Source: Cellulophaga sp. F20128
Lineage (GTDB): Bacteria > Bacteroidota > Bacteroidia > Flavobacteriales > Flavobacteriaceae
Reading direction: 5' to 3'
Length of the DNA: 64,000 nt
Assembly (NCBI RefSeq): GCF_023015805.1
Contig: NZ_JALKBA010000008.1
Span: forward strand, 1 to 64,000
Under the pieces are notes generated by a model. The model had not been told where the DNA came from. It did not search any database and worked only from the letters and a program-made list of their open reading frames with translations. This document shows, in pieces, positions 9,515 through 19,468 of this stretch; the stretch's first letter is position 1; the number at the start of each line of letters is the position of its first letter. The translations under genes were made by a program, and so were the position numbers.

Positions 9515-12265
9515 TTATAGATTATTAATTGTAATTCCAACATAGTACATAGATCCAATATATCCTGTTCCAAATGCGGTAAAATACTCTTCTCCTAAAA
9601 GATTAGTTGCACCTGCTTTTAACGATGTTTTGATACTTGGTATTTTGTAGTTAATCTGTGCATCTACGGTATGAAATTCTGGAACTACACCACTTCCAAA
9701 AGTAGCTTCCCAATAATAATCGTCACTATACCTATAGGCTACATTAAATCCGAAATTTTTAAATACTTCCGTATTTCCAAATGATGCTTTAAATTTATGT
9801 TCCGGGGTATTAAAGTTGGTTTGAAAATCTGGATTAGCAGCCTGATCAAAGTCTTGCTTTGTAAACGTATAACTTCCACTTAAATCAAAATCCCCCAATA
9901 CTTTTGCCGTTAACCCTATAGAAGCACCATATGAATTAACATCAGCATCTGAGTTTGTATAAGCACTGTACCTAGTAACATCGTCAAAATCAATTGCATC
10001 TATAGACAACCCTCCATCACCTACAACGCCATACAAAGGAGCATCTACCACCCCTTGAGATATAAAATCTTTATAAGAGTTATAATAAGCGCTAAAGTCT
10101 ACAACTAACTTATCTATTTTACCCCTGTACCCAACCTCTACCGAAGTTACTTGCTCTGGCGTTACGATATCAGGATTAGAAACAACCAAATCGGCTGCAT
10201 TCTTGGTTATTTTATACTTCTCTACAGATTGCGCACTATAGGAGTTACTATAAGCTGCACCTCCTGTTTGAGTTAGTTGATCTGGCTGAGAAGGATTGTT
10301 GACATCATAAGTTCTAGAATAACGATCCAAATTGCTAGGAGCAGACCCTACTAAAATTGCCCTACCCGCATCTAATCCAATAAATAAATCTTGGGTAGTA
10401 GGATTTCTAAAGCCTGTTTGCACTGACGCCCTTACGTTATGATTTCTATTTAGAGTTACCCCAGCTGATAATCTTGGGGATATAAATCCATCAAAGAATT
10501 CTGATTTATCATACCGTGCAGACCCTGTTAATTTTAATTTTGCTTGCTCGTTTAAATCAAATTCCTTTTGAACTTGCGTATAAATACCATATTCTGAGTA
10601 TTGAATTGGGGCATCATAATCAGTATAAATGGTTCCAGAAGAATTTAGATTGTACTTTCGGTACGATCCACCTACTTGAATATCTACCACATCAATTAAA
10701 TGCTCAAAATTGTAATTTGCATCTGCGTGATAGTATTTAGAAGCATCCTGAAATTTAGACCCTGTTGTTAAATCTGGATCATTAATACTTCGGTTAAAAG
10801 CCGCATTATACCCTGCACTTCCTGGTAAGAAACGCCCCGTATCAGCAACACCTCTGGCCGTGTCATGTTTTTGCTGTTCACTTAACCCTTGTGGGTTCCC
10901 TGAAAACTCAATACCAGCATAGGTCGCAATATATTCCTCAAACCATTGTTCGTCACTTTTCCATGCTCTATTGATATTAATCCCTGTAAACACCATATCA
11001 TAGGAATCACCCGCCTTATCAGCTACAACATAACCCCGAACAAAAAAGTTATCATTTCTTACCTCTAATTTATGCTGCTCTTGAAAGAAGTTATCTATAT
11101 TATACCTGTTTGTACCTTGGTAAATTGTAGAACCTGTTCCAACCTTACCAACATAAGATATTTCCAAATTATTGTCTAGGATTGGTCGGTAATACAAGCC
11201 CCAATCTGCCTTTACACTTTCCGCATTATAGTCGGTTAAGTCGCGCTCATTGTATCCTGTTCTACTAACCACCACATCAGGAATTGCTCCTATTCCCGAA
11301 GCAGCTCTAATGTTTGTAGATACTTCATCTCCATATACATTAATACCATCATAATTGGTACTTGTTCTAGTTCTTGTTGGGTCAATTTTATCTACTTCGC
11401 TAGTTGCTGCCCAGTCTGTTCCTTTTAAATATCCAAAGTTTACCTTGGCCGCAAAATTATCAGAAAATTTATGTGCTGCGCGAATACCAAAATCGGTATA
11501 CGTATTATCTCCGGCTGCTTCTTGCGAAGTAATTCCTCGTTTAATAAACGTACTTATTCCTTGATGATCAAATGGATTTTTACTACGCATAAACAAAACA
11601 CCATTAAAGGCGTTTGCACCGTATAATGCCGAAGAGGCTCCTGGCAATAGCTCTACACTAAGCACATCGGTCTCTATCATACCTACCAAGTTCCCTATAG
11701 GAAAATTTAAGGCTGGAGTTGAGTTGTCCATCCCATCTACTAACTGCATAAAACGCGTATTTGCAAAAGTTGCAAATCCACGTGTGTTTATCGATTTAAA
11801 TGTTAAACTATTGGTATTAACATCTACTCCTTTTAGGTTTTCTAACCCTCCATAAAAATCTGCAGATGCCGTATTTTGTATTTCTTTAAGTCCAAAACGC
11901 TCTACGGTTACAGGGGATTCAAAAACACGCTCCGGAGTTCTAGAAGCAGAAATAACAACCTCGTCTAATAGACTAGTTGTCTCCTCAAGTTTTACCGTTA
12001 CGTTTTGATTGTTAGTAGTTACATCTACCATAGCATCTGCATAGCCAATGCTTGTAATTTTTAGTTTAAACGGTGGTGTTTCGGATGTCGTTAAAACAAA
12101 ATTACCATCAAAGTCTGCTACTGTACCTTCTGCCTTACCAACAATTACAACGTTGGCACTCGGTACTGGCTGATCGTCTTGATCAACAACCTTTCCTTTA
12201 ATTGTTGTTTGCGAAAAACCCAAAGCACCAAAAATTAGGAAAGAAAAAAGAATTAAATTTCTCAT
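9515..12265 (-). CDS. TonB-dependent outer-membrane receptor
   Basis: A 916-residue receptor. It has a signal peptide (about 1-18), a carboxypeptidase-D-like regulatory domain (about 22-100, beginning TTIKGKVVDQDDQPV), a plug domain from about 105 with the VVISASRTPERVFESPV entry motif, and a 22-strand-type beta barrel ending in an aromatic-rich segment. Such receptors import large nutrients using the TonB-ExbBD proton-motive system. The ligand cannot be read from the sequence. The GDSL lipoprotein downstream may process the ligand. A promoter candidate lies at 12398-12430, and the leader carries the palindrome at 12343-12354. Confidence 0.93.
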   Translation of the reverse strand: MRNLILFSFLIFGALGFSQTTIKGKVVDQDDQPVPSANVVIVGKAEGTVADFDGNFVLTTSETPPFKLKITSIGYADAMVDVTTNNQNVTVKLEETTSLLDEVVISASRTPERVFESPVTVERFGLKEIQNTASADFYGGLENLKGVDVNTNSLTFKSINTRGFATFANTRFMQLVDGMDNSTPALNFPIGNLVGMIETDVLSVELLPGASSALYGANAFNGVLFMRSKNPFDHQGISTFIKRGITSQEAAGDNTYTDFGIRAAHKFSDNFAAKVNFGYLKGTDWAATSEVDKIDPTRTRTSTNYDGINVYGDEVSTNIRAASGIGAIPDVVVSRTGYNERDLTDYNAESVKADWGLYYRPILDNNLEISYVGKVGTGSTIYQGTNRYNIDNFFQEQHKLEVRNDNFFVRGYVVADKAGDSYDMVFTGININRAWKSDEQWFEEYIATYAGIEFSGNPQGLSEQQKHDTARGVADTGRFLPGSAGYNAAFNRSINDPDLTTGSKFQDASKYYHADANYNFEHLIDVVDIQVGGSYRKYNLNSSGTIYTDYDAPIQYSEYGIYTQVQKEFDLNEQAKLKLTGSARYDKSEFFDGFISPRLSAGVTLNRNHNVRASVQTGFRNPTTQDLFIGLDAGRAILVGSAPSNLDRYSRTYDVNNPSQPDQLTQTGGAAYSNSYSAQSVEKYKITKNAADLVVSNPDIVTPEQVTSVEVGYRGKIDKLVVDFSAYYNSYKDFISQGVVDAPLYGVVGDGGLSIDAIDFDDVTRYSAYTNSDADVNSYGASIGLTAKVLGDFDLSGSYTFTKQDFDQAANPDFQTNFNTPEHKFKASFGNTEVFKNFGFNVAYRYSDDYYWEATFGSGVVPEFHTVDAQINYKIPSIKTSLKAGATNLLGEEYFTAFGTGYIGSMYYVGITINNL

Positions 12266-12342
12266 TCTAGTCTTAAATTAAATTAGTTTAGGTTGTTAAG
12301 TTATATTAATTTTTCATTTTAGCAAGGAAAAACCAAATAAAT

Positions 12343-12354
12343 TATGCGTGCATA
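12343..12354. promoter_or_regulatory. Palindrome TATGC-GT-GCATA, copy 1
   Basis: A 12-bp inverted repeat in the upstream leader of the TonB receptor gene. The same 12 bases occur at 25360-25371 beside a promoter for the thioesterase gene. A shared operator is possible. Confidence 0.4.
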
Positions 12355-12397
12355 GTATTTTTTTAACATAAATAGGTGTTATATTTTCACTATTCCG

Positions 12398-12430
12398 CAA
12401 AATTAATGTGGTATATCTTTAAATTAACAA
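12398..12430 (-). promoter_or_regulatory. Promoter candidate for the TonB receptor/GDSL operon
   Basis: On the minus strand TTG (12430-12428), a 22-bp spacer and TAATTTTG (12405-12398) match the Bacteroidota consensus. The leader before the receptor gene would be about 125 nt. Confidence 0.5.
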
Positions 12431-12462
12431 GCTTTGTGGTTCTAATCTTACATTAGCAAACA

Positions 12463-12500
12463 CAAATAAGCCCAGAAATTTTCATTTCTAGGCTTATTTG
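12463..12500 (-). terminator. Probable terminator after glmS
   Basis: CAAATAAGCC-AGAAAT pairs with ATTTCT-GGCTTATTTG as a 16-bp stem with one mismatch and a 4-nt loop. It lies 22 nt past the glmS stop. The T run on the minus strand is short, so termination strength is uncertain. Confidence 0.6.
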
Positions 12501-12521
12501 CATTTCTTTATGGATAGTGAT

Positions 12522-14369
12522 TTATTCTACCGTTACTGATTTTGCTAAATTTCTTGGCTGATCTACATTACACCCTCTCATTAAAGCAATATGATAAGAC
12601 AATAACTGCAGGGGTATTGTTGTTAACAATGGTGTTAAAGCCTCTAAGGTATCAGGAACTTCAATAACATAATCTGCCAAAGCTTTTACCTGCTCATCAC
12701 CTGCTGTTACAATCGCAATAATTTTCCCTTTTCTAGATTTTATTTCTTGAATATTACTTACCACTTTTTCATAGTGCCCCCGACTTGTAGCGATTACAAT
12801 TACGGGCATATGCTCATCTATTAATGCAATTGGCCCATGTTTCATTTCTGCTGCTGGATACCCCTCTGCGTGTATATAACTAATCTCTTTTAATTTTAAG
12901 GCCCCCTCTAAGGCTACTGGAAAATTATAACCACGACCCAGATACAAACAGTTGGGAGAGTCTTTGTATACCGCTGCAATTTTTTCAATGGCATCATTAG
13001 ATTTCAAGGCAACCTCAACCTTGGTTGGTATATACTCTAATTCTGTAAGGAATTCATCTAATTTTTCCTTTGACATACTTCCTTTTTCTTGCGCTAACTT
13101 TAACGCGATTAAGGTAAGTACCGTAATTTGAGTGGTAAACGCTTTTGTAGATGCAACGCCTATTTCTGGTCCGGCATGGGTATATGCACCAGCATGTGTT
13201 TCCCTTGCAATTGTAGAACCAACCACATTACATACTCCAAAGACAAAAGCTCCGTTTTCTTTTGCCAACTTAATTGCTGCCAATGTATCTGCAGTTTCAC
13301 CCGATTGAGAAATTGCGATTAAAACATCTTTGTCTGTAATAATTGGGTTTCTATATCTAAATTCTGAAGCATATTCCACTTCAACTGGGATACGCGCCAA
13401 ATCTTCAAAAATATATTCGGCCACCAAGCCCGCATGCCATGATGTACCACAAGCCACAATTATTATTCTATTGGCATTTAAAAATTTATCCAAATGTTGG
13501 TCTATACCCGCCATTTTTATCAGCCCTTTTTCGGCTAACAATCTACCGCGATATGTATCCAAAATTGCTCTTGGCTGCTCGTATATTTCTTTCAACATAA
13601 AGTGATCATAACCACCTTTCTCTATTTCTTCAAGATTCATTTGCAACTCCAAAACATTAGGATATGCCACTGCATCATTCTTTATTTTTCGCAACTTTAT
13701 TTCTTTGCCCAGTCTAATAATAGCCATTTCTTCATCTTCTAAATAAATTGCATTATTTGTAAACTCAATAAAAGGAGATGCATCTGAGGCAATAAAAAAT
13801 TCATCTTCACCAACACCTATGGCTAAAGGACTCCCTAACTTTGCGACAACTATTTCGTCTGGTTTTTTAATATCAAAAACAGCAATAGCATAAGCACCTA
13901 CCACTTCGTTTAAGGCGAGTTGAACTGCTTTACCGAGTTTTACCTGTTCCTTTTTTTGAACTTCCTCAATAAGATTTATTAAAACCTCGGTATCGGTATC
14001 CGATTGAAAGGTATAGCCCCTATTAATAAGCTCGGTCTTAATTGATTCATAATTTTCAATAATTCCATTATGAATAATAACTAAGTCTCCAGAATTTGAG
14101 TAGTGTGGATGTGAATTTACATCATTAGGTACCCCATGTGTAGCCCATCTAGTGTGACCTATACCAAGGTTTCCTTTTACTGATATGTTTTCGGTAGATT
14201 TCTTTTTAAGGTCAGAGACTTTCCCTTTCGTTTTAGATAAGTTTATTTGATTCCCATCAAATAATGCAACACCTGCACTGTCATATCCTCTATACTCCAA
14301 ACGCTCTAACCCTTTTATAATTATAGGATAAGCTTCTCTATGACCTATATAACCAACTATTCCACACAT
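12522..14369 (-). CDS. glmS: Glutamine-fructose-6-phosphate aminotransferase
   Basis: A 615-residue enzyme that makes glucosamine-6-phosphate from fructose-6-phosphate and glutamine, the first step toward UDP-GlcNAc for the cell wall and LPS. The N-terminal nucleophile Cys2 is in MCGIVGYIG. The glutaminase domain runs to about 230, and two SIS sugar-isomerase domains follow, with CGTSWHAG in the first. The canonical C-terminus LAKSVTVE is present. Length is as expected for the family. It lies 125 nt downstream of the DUF4270 lipoprotein gene on the same strand. No glmS ribozyme is visible upstream. Confidence 0.97.
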   Translation of the reverse strand: MCGIVGYIGHREAYPIIIKGLERLEYRGYDSAGVALFDGNQINLSKTKGKVSDLKKKSTENISVKGNLGIGHTRWATHGVPNDVNSHPHYSNSGDLVIIHNGIIENYESIKTELINRGYTFQSDTDTEVLINLIEEVQKKEQVKLGKAVQLALNEVVGAYAIAVFDIKKPDEIVVAKLGSPLAIGVGEDEFFIASDASPFIEFTNNAIYLEDEEMAIIRLGKEIKLRKIKNDAVAYPNVLELQMNLEEIEKGGYDHFMLKEIYEQPRAILDTYRGRLLAEKGLIKMAGIDQHLDKFLNANRIIIVACGTSWHAGLVAEYIFEDLARIPVEVEYASEFRYRNPIITDKDVLIAISQSGETADTLAAIKLAKENGAFVFGVCNVVGSTIARETHAGAYTHAGPEIGVASTKAFTTQITVLTLIALKLAQEKGSMSKEKLDEFLTELEYIPTKVEVALKSNDAIEKIAAVYKDSPNCLYLGRGYNFPVALEGALKLKEISYIHAEGYPAAEMKHGPIALIDEHMPVIVIATSRGHYEKVVSNIQEIKSRKGKIIAIVTAGDEQVKALADYVIEVPDTLEALTPLLTTIPLQLLSYHIALMRGCNVDQPRNLAKSVTVE

Positions 14370-14494
14370 ATTTTTATGTTATTTAAACAATTACAAAAAC
14401 TGATGATGCACAAATTTAATCAGAAAGTGCAAAAAAAGTATCAATTTACTGCTGTATAACGTAAAAATACTATAAGTGGTATGTGATTAGTCTA

Positions 14495-16342
14495 TTAATT
14501 AGTCTCTGTATAGAAAATTTCTAGTTTCAGCTTTTTATCTTCATTTTCTGGAGTAACATCACTACCGTGCAAAATAGTACCCAATGGATTTATTACTGAA
14601 TAGCTAGGTAAAAAAGCCTCAGGGTCATCATTTAACATTGCTCCTGTAATATTCGCAAATCGAATATCAGAGGTTACAGATAATCCCAAAGTAGCATTGG
14701 TAGAATCTCGAATAATAAGATTATTTAGGTATTCTGTTATTCGTATAGTATACTTTAATCCTTTTCCTGCCGTTTCTTCTAAAACACCACCGTGATTAGG
14801 CAATACACCCAAGGCAGACTCATCAATAGAAGGATCGTATTGAACAAAATACAACGGAGAATAGGTTTCAGAATTATACAGGTATAATCTTGGCGGCTCA
14901 ATTGTACCACCCGCAGCATCTAATGAATTTCTATCTACATAAAAAACAAGATTAGCCTCGTTAACGATCCAATTATTTGCTTTAATTTGATTTATAGCAG
15001 TTCTACCGTTTACTTCATCAAACAATTTAATCTCTGCAAACGCACCAGCACCACCTTTTAAATAAATTTTATCTGTATTTTCACCAGTATTCATTTTATT
15101 CAGGATCTCTGCAGGATAGTCTTCATTGACGAAAATATTCACCGCATTGGAAATACTTGCATTAATCTCTAAAATATAGGTAGAATTAGCCTGCTCTATA
15201 GTATCGTCTGAAGTATCACTTACCGTATTGTTAGTATTAACTCTATCATACTCGTAATTGACTCTAATTTTTGCATTATTAAAATCTAATAACAACATAA
15301 TATCTTCTGAGTTTCCTGAAGCTGAAAGGTAAATTCCTCTAATAAAATCTTGAAAATTAGTTTGACTTAACAATTCTGATTGCCCTTCTTTATCTAAAAA
15401 GTTCTCCTGAAAAAAGGCGGTATCAAGGTTCGCCATTACACCTGGAAAAAGACGTGTCGCTACCTCTTCTGACTCATCTACATCTTCCGTATCAGCATCA
15501 TCTTCTTTAAAAATCAATGTTTCCATATCTGAAATGGTAACGGTTCCGTCATACAAAACATCTGAAACAAAAGTTGGTGAAAATTCTTGATTTGAATAAT
15601 ACGCTTGTCGGTCTACAAAGTTTGAATCAGGATCTAGATCTCTTAAAAAATAAGTAGAACGCTCTACTTTTAAATTAAACGGCTCAACTCTATTACCATA
15701 AATACTATCCAAATCGTATTGTTTTGGATAGGTATTCGCCACGGTATCAACATCTTCATTATCAAGAGTACCATCACCGTCAGTATCCGCATTTAAAGGA
15801 TCTGTACCAAAAGATTGTTCTTGGATATCTGTTAATCCGTCGCCATCAGAATCACTATTGGCGTCTGAAGAATCCAAATCAAATTCATCGTCAACACCAT
15901 CACTATCCGCGTCTCGTAATAGATCATCTTTTACAAGGTATGGAATGTATAACAAAACACTAGTTACGGTTTCATTTTCTGGTATCGTTGTAATACTTTC
16001 ATCTGTATCTGCACCATCTTCAGTAGACTGTGCATACAATCCAAATATAGGATTACCAACTCCGCTGGCTAATCTTATCTGTGTATTCACAAAGGCATTG
16101 GTTTTTCCGTAAACAGGGTCATTAAATGTTCCCAATTGAAAAATTGGTAAATTATTAGTCTGTACTGCCTCTATTTTTTTATTATAAGCATAAACATTAA
16201 ATTCTGCTTTATTGGTTGAAAAGGGTTGACCTGAAATTACGCCATTACCTATTGTTTCTAATTCATCCTCGCAGGCCACAAAAGTGGTCATTAATACAAT
16301 TCCCGCTACAGCAGAAAAAATTAATTTCTTATAAAAATTCAT
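14495..16342 (-). CDS. DUF4270 lipoprotein with thrombospondin type-3 repeats
   Basis: A 615-residue exported lipoprotein (lipobox Cys24 in TTFVAC). The bulk matches the DUF4270 family of Bacteroidota surface proteins. An insertion at about 145-200 carries Ca-binding thrombospondin type-3 repeats such as [21 protein letters not shown] and [10 protein letters not shown] second acidic stretch lies near residues 280-295. The gene is 5 nt downstream of the starch-synthase-like gene and upstream of glmS, so all three may form one unit. DUF4270 function is unknown; the glycan-related neighbours hint at an envelope role, which is inference. Confidence 0.88.
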   Translation of the reverse strand: MNFYKKLIFSAVAGIVLMTTFVACEDELETIGNGVISGQPFSTNKAEFNVYAYNKKIEAVQTNNLPIFQLGTFNDPVYGKTNAFVNTQIRLASGVGNPIFGLYAQSTEDGADTDESITTIPENETVTSVLLYIPYLVKDDLLRDADSDGVDDEFDLDSSDANSDSDGDGLTDIQEQSFGTDPLNADTDGDGTLDNEDVDTVANTYPKQYDLDSIYGNRVEPFNLKVERSTYFLRDLDPDSNFVDRQAYYSNQEFSPTFVSDVLYDGTVTISDMETLIFKEDDADTEDVDESEEVATRLFPGVMANLDTAFFQENFLDKEGQSELLSQTNFQDFIRGIYLSASGNSEDIMLLLDFNNAKIRVNYEYDRVNTNNTVSDTSDDTIEQANSTYILEINASISNAVNIFVNEDYPAEILNKMNTGENTDKIYLKGGAGAFAEIKLFDEVNGRTAINQIKANNWIVNEANLVFYVDRNSLDAAGGTIEPPRLYLYNSETYSPLYFVQYDPSIDESALGVLPNHGGVLEETAGKGLKYTIRITEYLNNLIIRDSTNATLGLSVTSDIRFANITGAMLNDDPEAFLPSYSVINPLGTILHGSDVTPENEDKKLKLEIFYTETN

Positions 16343-16347
16343 GTAAC

Positions 16348-17157
16348 TTATTTTAAGACTTCATTACTGTAAAAATTTGTATACGCTTCTTCAAACTCTT
16401 GAAGAGGAACGTAAGACAACACAGGTTTTTTGAGGTTGGCAATGTATGCATCTAATTCTTCTGGAACTTCTTCTGAGGCTAAAATAACTGCATCTGAATA
16501 ATCTACCGCTACTTTTAACAAATTATTATAGTTAGGCGTTGCTAAAGAACTTATCTTATCTTCAGCTATTTCATCAAAACCTATCTTATTAATAATACCG
16601 CTATCTAGCTCATTATCAAATCCTTTGCCGTAAACAGAAGTTACAACTTTACTGTCTGCGAACAAGGGTTCATCAGCATAAAATTGTTTTAGATACAAAG
16701 GCACTAATGAGGCCATCCAACCGTGTACATGAATTATATCTGGAGACCAGTTTAATTTTTTTACAGTTTCTACTACTCCTTTTGCAAAGAAAATAGCCCT
16801 TTCATCATTATCTGGAAATAAATCTCCATTTTCATCTGTAAAGGTTGCCTTTCTTTTAAAATACTCTTCGTTATCAATAAAATAAACCTGAATACGTTCT
16901 TTTGGTATTGAAGCCACCTTTATAATTAAAGGCATATCCATATCATTAATTACTAAGTTCATACCAGACAAACGGATAACTTCGTGCAACTGATGCCTTC
17001 TTTCATTGATGTTCCCGTAACGAGGCATAAAAATTCTAATTTGCCCTCCTTTACTATTCACCATACGTGGTGTTTCATAAGACATTTGCGAAACTTGATT
17101 CTCTGGGAGATAGGGCATTAATTCTGAAGATACAAACAATATCTTTTTACCATTCAT
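16348..17157 (-). CDS. Starch/glycogen-synthase-like protein, N-terminal domain only
   Basis: A 269-residue protein similar to the GT5 catalytic N-domain of glycogen synthases, seen in the [12 protein letters not shown] start, the [11 protein letters not shown] segment and DIIHVHGWM. Full GlgA proteins have about 480 residues, with a second Rossmann domain and an N-terminal K-x-G-G loop that binds ADP-glucose. Here the C-domain is absent, and the loop position reads [16 protein letters not shown] without KxGG. Both ends look natural, so this is not a broken gene. Glycogen synthesis is therefore doubtful; a regulatory or lectin-like role is possible. It starts the unit that continues into the DUF4270 gene. 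Confidence 0.8.
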   Translation of the reverse strand: MNGKKILFVSSELMPYLPENQVSQMSYETPRMVNSKGGQIRIFMPRYGNINERRHQLHEVIRLSGMNLVINDMDMPLIIKVASIPKERIQVYFIDNEEYFKRKATFTDENGDLFPDNDERAIFFAKGVVETVKKLNWSPDIIHVHGWMASLVPLYLKQFYADEPLFADSKVVTSVYGKGFDNELDSGIINKIGFDEIAEDKISSLATPNYNNLLKVAVDYSDAVILASEEVPEELDAYIANLKKPVLSYVPLQEFEEAYTNFYSNEVLK

Positions 17158-17193
17158 AGAAGCTGAATTTTATTAATCAAAAAAGCGTGAGTG

Positions 17194-17240
17194 CAAAATT
17201 ACAAAAATTATAGAGATTAGCAGTAATTATAGTAAGTTTG
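17194..17240. promoter_or_regulatory. Divergent promoter pair for the glgA-like gene and panC
   Basis: On the minus strand TAATTTTG (17201-17194) faces the starch-synthase-like gene. On the plus strand TAAGTTTG (17233-17240) faces panC, whose start codon is 21 nt downstream. Neither has a clear TTG element, so both are supported by the -7 motif and position only. Confidence 0.45.
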
Positions 17241-17260
17241 CTAGCTTTTAAATTTAATTT

Positions 17261-18109
17261 ATGCCAATATTTCACAAAACTGACGCTTTAAAAAATCATT
17301 TTTCTGCCATTTCTAAAGGAGATACCATAGGTATGGTACCCACAATGGGCGCCTTACATTTGGGACATATTTCACTAGTAAAAAAGGCTTTTAAAGAAAA
17401 TAAACATACAATTGTAAGCATTTTTGTGAACCCAACACAGTTTAACAACCCAGAAGACTTAGAAAAATACCCTAAAACTTTAGCTGCAGATGTTGCATTA
17501 TTACAAAAGGAAGTCTCTAAAGAAATTATTGTTTTTGCCCCTTCTGCCGAAGAAATATACAATGGCACGATAAAATCTAGTAGTTATAATTTTGGATCCT
17601 TAGAAAAAGTAATGGAAGGTGCTTTTAGAGATGGACACTTTGATGGGGTAGGAACTATAGTTGAAAAATTACTTACCCTTGCACAACCAAATACCGCCTA
17701 TTTTGGTGAAAAAGATTACCAACAACTACAAATTATTAAAAAGCTCGTTCAATTAAAAAATATTCCTGTACGCATAATAGGATGCCCCATAGTTAGAGAA
17801 GAAAACGGATTAGCCATGAGTTCTAGAAACGAAAGACTAACTCCTGAACTAAGAATAGAAGCCGCTTTTATCTACAAAACCTTAAAAACTGCCAAACAAA
17901 AATTTGGCACAAAAAGTGCAGTACAAGTTACAGCCTGGGTTACCGATCAGTTTCAACAAAACAAATTATTGCAATTAGAATATTTTAACATCACTGAAGC
18001 CAACGAACTACAGCCATTTAAAAGAAAATCTAAAAACAGGAAATACAGAGCATTTATTGCCGTTTATGCGGATGACATTAGGCTAATTGACAATATTTCT
18101 TTAAATTAA
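17261..18109 (+). CDS. panC: Pantothenate synthetase
   Basis: A 282-residue enzyme that joins pantoate and beta-alanine using ATP to form pantothenate. The nucleotide-binding motif TMGALHLGH (28-36, with His33 and His36) matches the class-I-synthetase-like HxGH signature. The second signature MSSRN, for the KMSKS-like loop, is also present. Length is normal. It is followed 13 nt later by panD, the enzyme that supplies beta-alanine, so substrate supply and use are encoded together. Confidence 0.97.
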   Translation: MPIFHKTDALKNHFSAISKGDTIGMVPTMGALHLGHISLVKKAFKENKHTIVSIFVNPTQFNNPEDLEKYPKTLAADVALLQKEVSKEIIVFAPSAEEIYNGTIKSSSYNFGSLEKVMEGAFRDGHFDGVGTIVEKLLTLAQPNTAYFGEKDYQQLQIIKKLVQLKNIPVRIIGCPIVREENGLAMSSRNERLTPELRIEAAFIYKTLKTAKQKFGTKSAVQVTAWVTDQFQQNKLLQLEYFNITEANELQPFKRKSKNRKYRAFIAVYADDIRLIDNISLN

Positions 18110-18122
18110 TTACCTTTGCCCT

Positions 18123-18473
18123 ATGCAAATAGAAGTTGTAAAATCTAAAATACACCGTGTAAAAGTTACAGGTGCAGACCTAAATTATATTGGGAGCATC
18201 ACCATTGATGAGGATTTAATGGATGCAGCCAATATTATTCAAGGCGAAAAAGTACAAATTGTAAACAACAACAATGGAGAGCGACTGGAAACATACGCCA
18301 TTCCAGGTCCAAGAAAAAGCGGAGAAATTACACTAAACGGAGCGGCTTCTAGAAAAGTAGCTGTTGGTGATATCCTTATATTAATTACCTATGCACGTAT
18401 GGATATTGAAAAAGCCAAAACATTTAACCCTGCTTTGGTTTTTCCTAATGAAGAAAATAATCTGCTTACCTAA
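18123..18473 (+). CDS. panD: Aspartate 1-decarboxylase
   Basis: A 116-residue pyruvoyl enzyme that decarboxylates aspartate to beta-alanine for pantothenate. The self-cleavage site Gly24-Ser25 is present in NYIGSITID; Ser25 becomes the pyruvoyl group. Other family features include the GAASR segment, ITYARM and Lys8 near the N-terminus. It sits between panC and the membrane protein gene with gaps of 13 and 2 nt. Confidence 0.97.
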   Translation: MQIEVVKSKIHRVKVTGADLNYIGSITIDEDLMDAANIIQGEKVQIVNNNNGERLETYAIPGPRKSGEITLNGAASRKVAVGDILILITYARMDIEKAKTFNPALVFPNEENNLLT

Positions 18474-18475
18474 CA

Positions 18476-19441
18476 TTGACTAGTTCTTTAAAAAAAACAC
18501 TAAAAACAGTACTTCCAATTGCTATTGGTTTATTTTTAGTTTGGTATTCTTATAATTCTACCTCTGCTGAAGATAGAAAACAGATAATCTATTATATTAA
18601 AGAGGCCGATTTATTTTGGGTATGCATCTCTTTAGGTATGGGAATTTTGAGTCACATATCTAGAGCAATCCGATGGAATTATCTTTTAGAACCATTAGGC
18701 TACAAACCAAAAATAACAAACAACATTCTCATTATTTTAACCTCTTATTTTGCTAATTTAGGAATCCCTAGATCTGGAGAAATACTTAGAGCCACAGCCT
18801 TAACAACCTATGAAGACGTCCCTTTTGAAAAAGGGTTTGGAACTATCGTAACAGAACGAGTAGTAGACTTAATTATGTTACTGCTCATCGTTGTAACCAC
18901 CTTCTTTTTGCAAACAGATATCATTATAGAGTTCTTTACAAACAAAGGTTTTAACCTTAGTAAAATAGCACTACTTATAAGTGTTTTTGGCATACTAGCA
19001 ATTGTATTTATTTACTTTATCAAAAAATCCACACATCCATTTTTATTAAAAATAAAAACCTTTGTTACCGGCTTATTACAAGGGGTCACTAGTATTTTTA
19101 GAATGAAGAATAAGTGGGCCTTTATCTTTCATACTATTGTTATTTGGACTGTTTATGTTGGTATGTTTTGGGTAATAAAATATACTGTACCCGAAACCAT
19201 ACATTTATCCCTTAGCCAGTTATTAGTAGCCTTTGTTTTTGGAGCATTTGCTATGACCGCAACCAATGGTGGAATAGGCCTATATCCAATTGTTGTAAGT
19301 AGCGCCTTGGCCATTTTTGGCATTAGCAGCGTTTCTGGCGATGCATTTGGGTGGATTATGTGGATTTCACAAACCCTACTAGTTGTTGTTTTTGGTGCAA
19401 TATCTTTTCTAGTATTACCGTTATTGAAAGGAAACAAATAA
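18476..19441 (+). CDS. Flippase-like membrane protein (UPF0104/LPG-synthase TM family)
   Basis: A 321-residue protein with about eight membrane segments, of the lysylphosphatidylglycerol synthase transmembrane/UPF0104 family. The family pattern SHISRAIRWNYLLEPLGY appears near residues 60-77 and IPRSGEILRA near 100-109. It lacks the soluble aminoacyl-transferase domain of MprF, so it may act as a flippase or transporter rather than a synthase. The start is TTG at 18476, 2 nt after panD; no ATG is available before the first membrane segment. It may be translationally coupled to panD. Confidence 0.85.
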   Translation: MTSSLKKTLKTVLPIAIGLFLVWYSYNSTSAEDRKQIIYYIKEADLFWVCISLGMGILSHISRAIRWNYLLEPLGYKPKITNNILIILTSYFANLGIPRSGEILRATALTTYEDVPFEKGFGTIVTERVVDLIMLLLIVVTTFFLQTDIIIEFFTNKGFNLSKIALLISVFGILAIVFIYFIKKSTHPFLLKIKTFVTGLLQGVTSIFRMKNKWAFIFHTIVIWTVYVGMFWVIKYTVPETIHLSLSQLLVAFVFGAFAMTATNGGIGLYPIVVSSALAIFGISSVSGDAFGWIMWISQTLLVVVFGAISFLVLPLLKGNK

Positions 19442-19468
19442 TTTTTCAATAGTCAATACCCCAAAATA

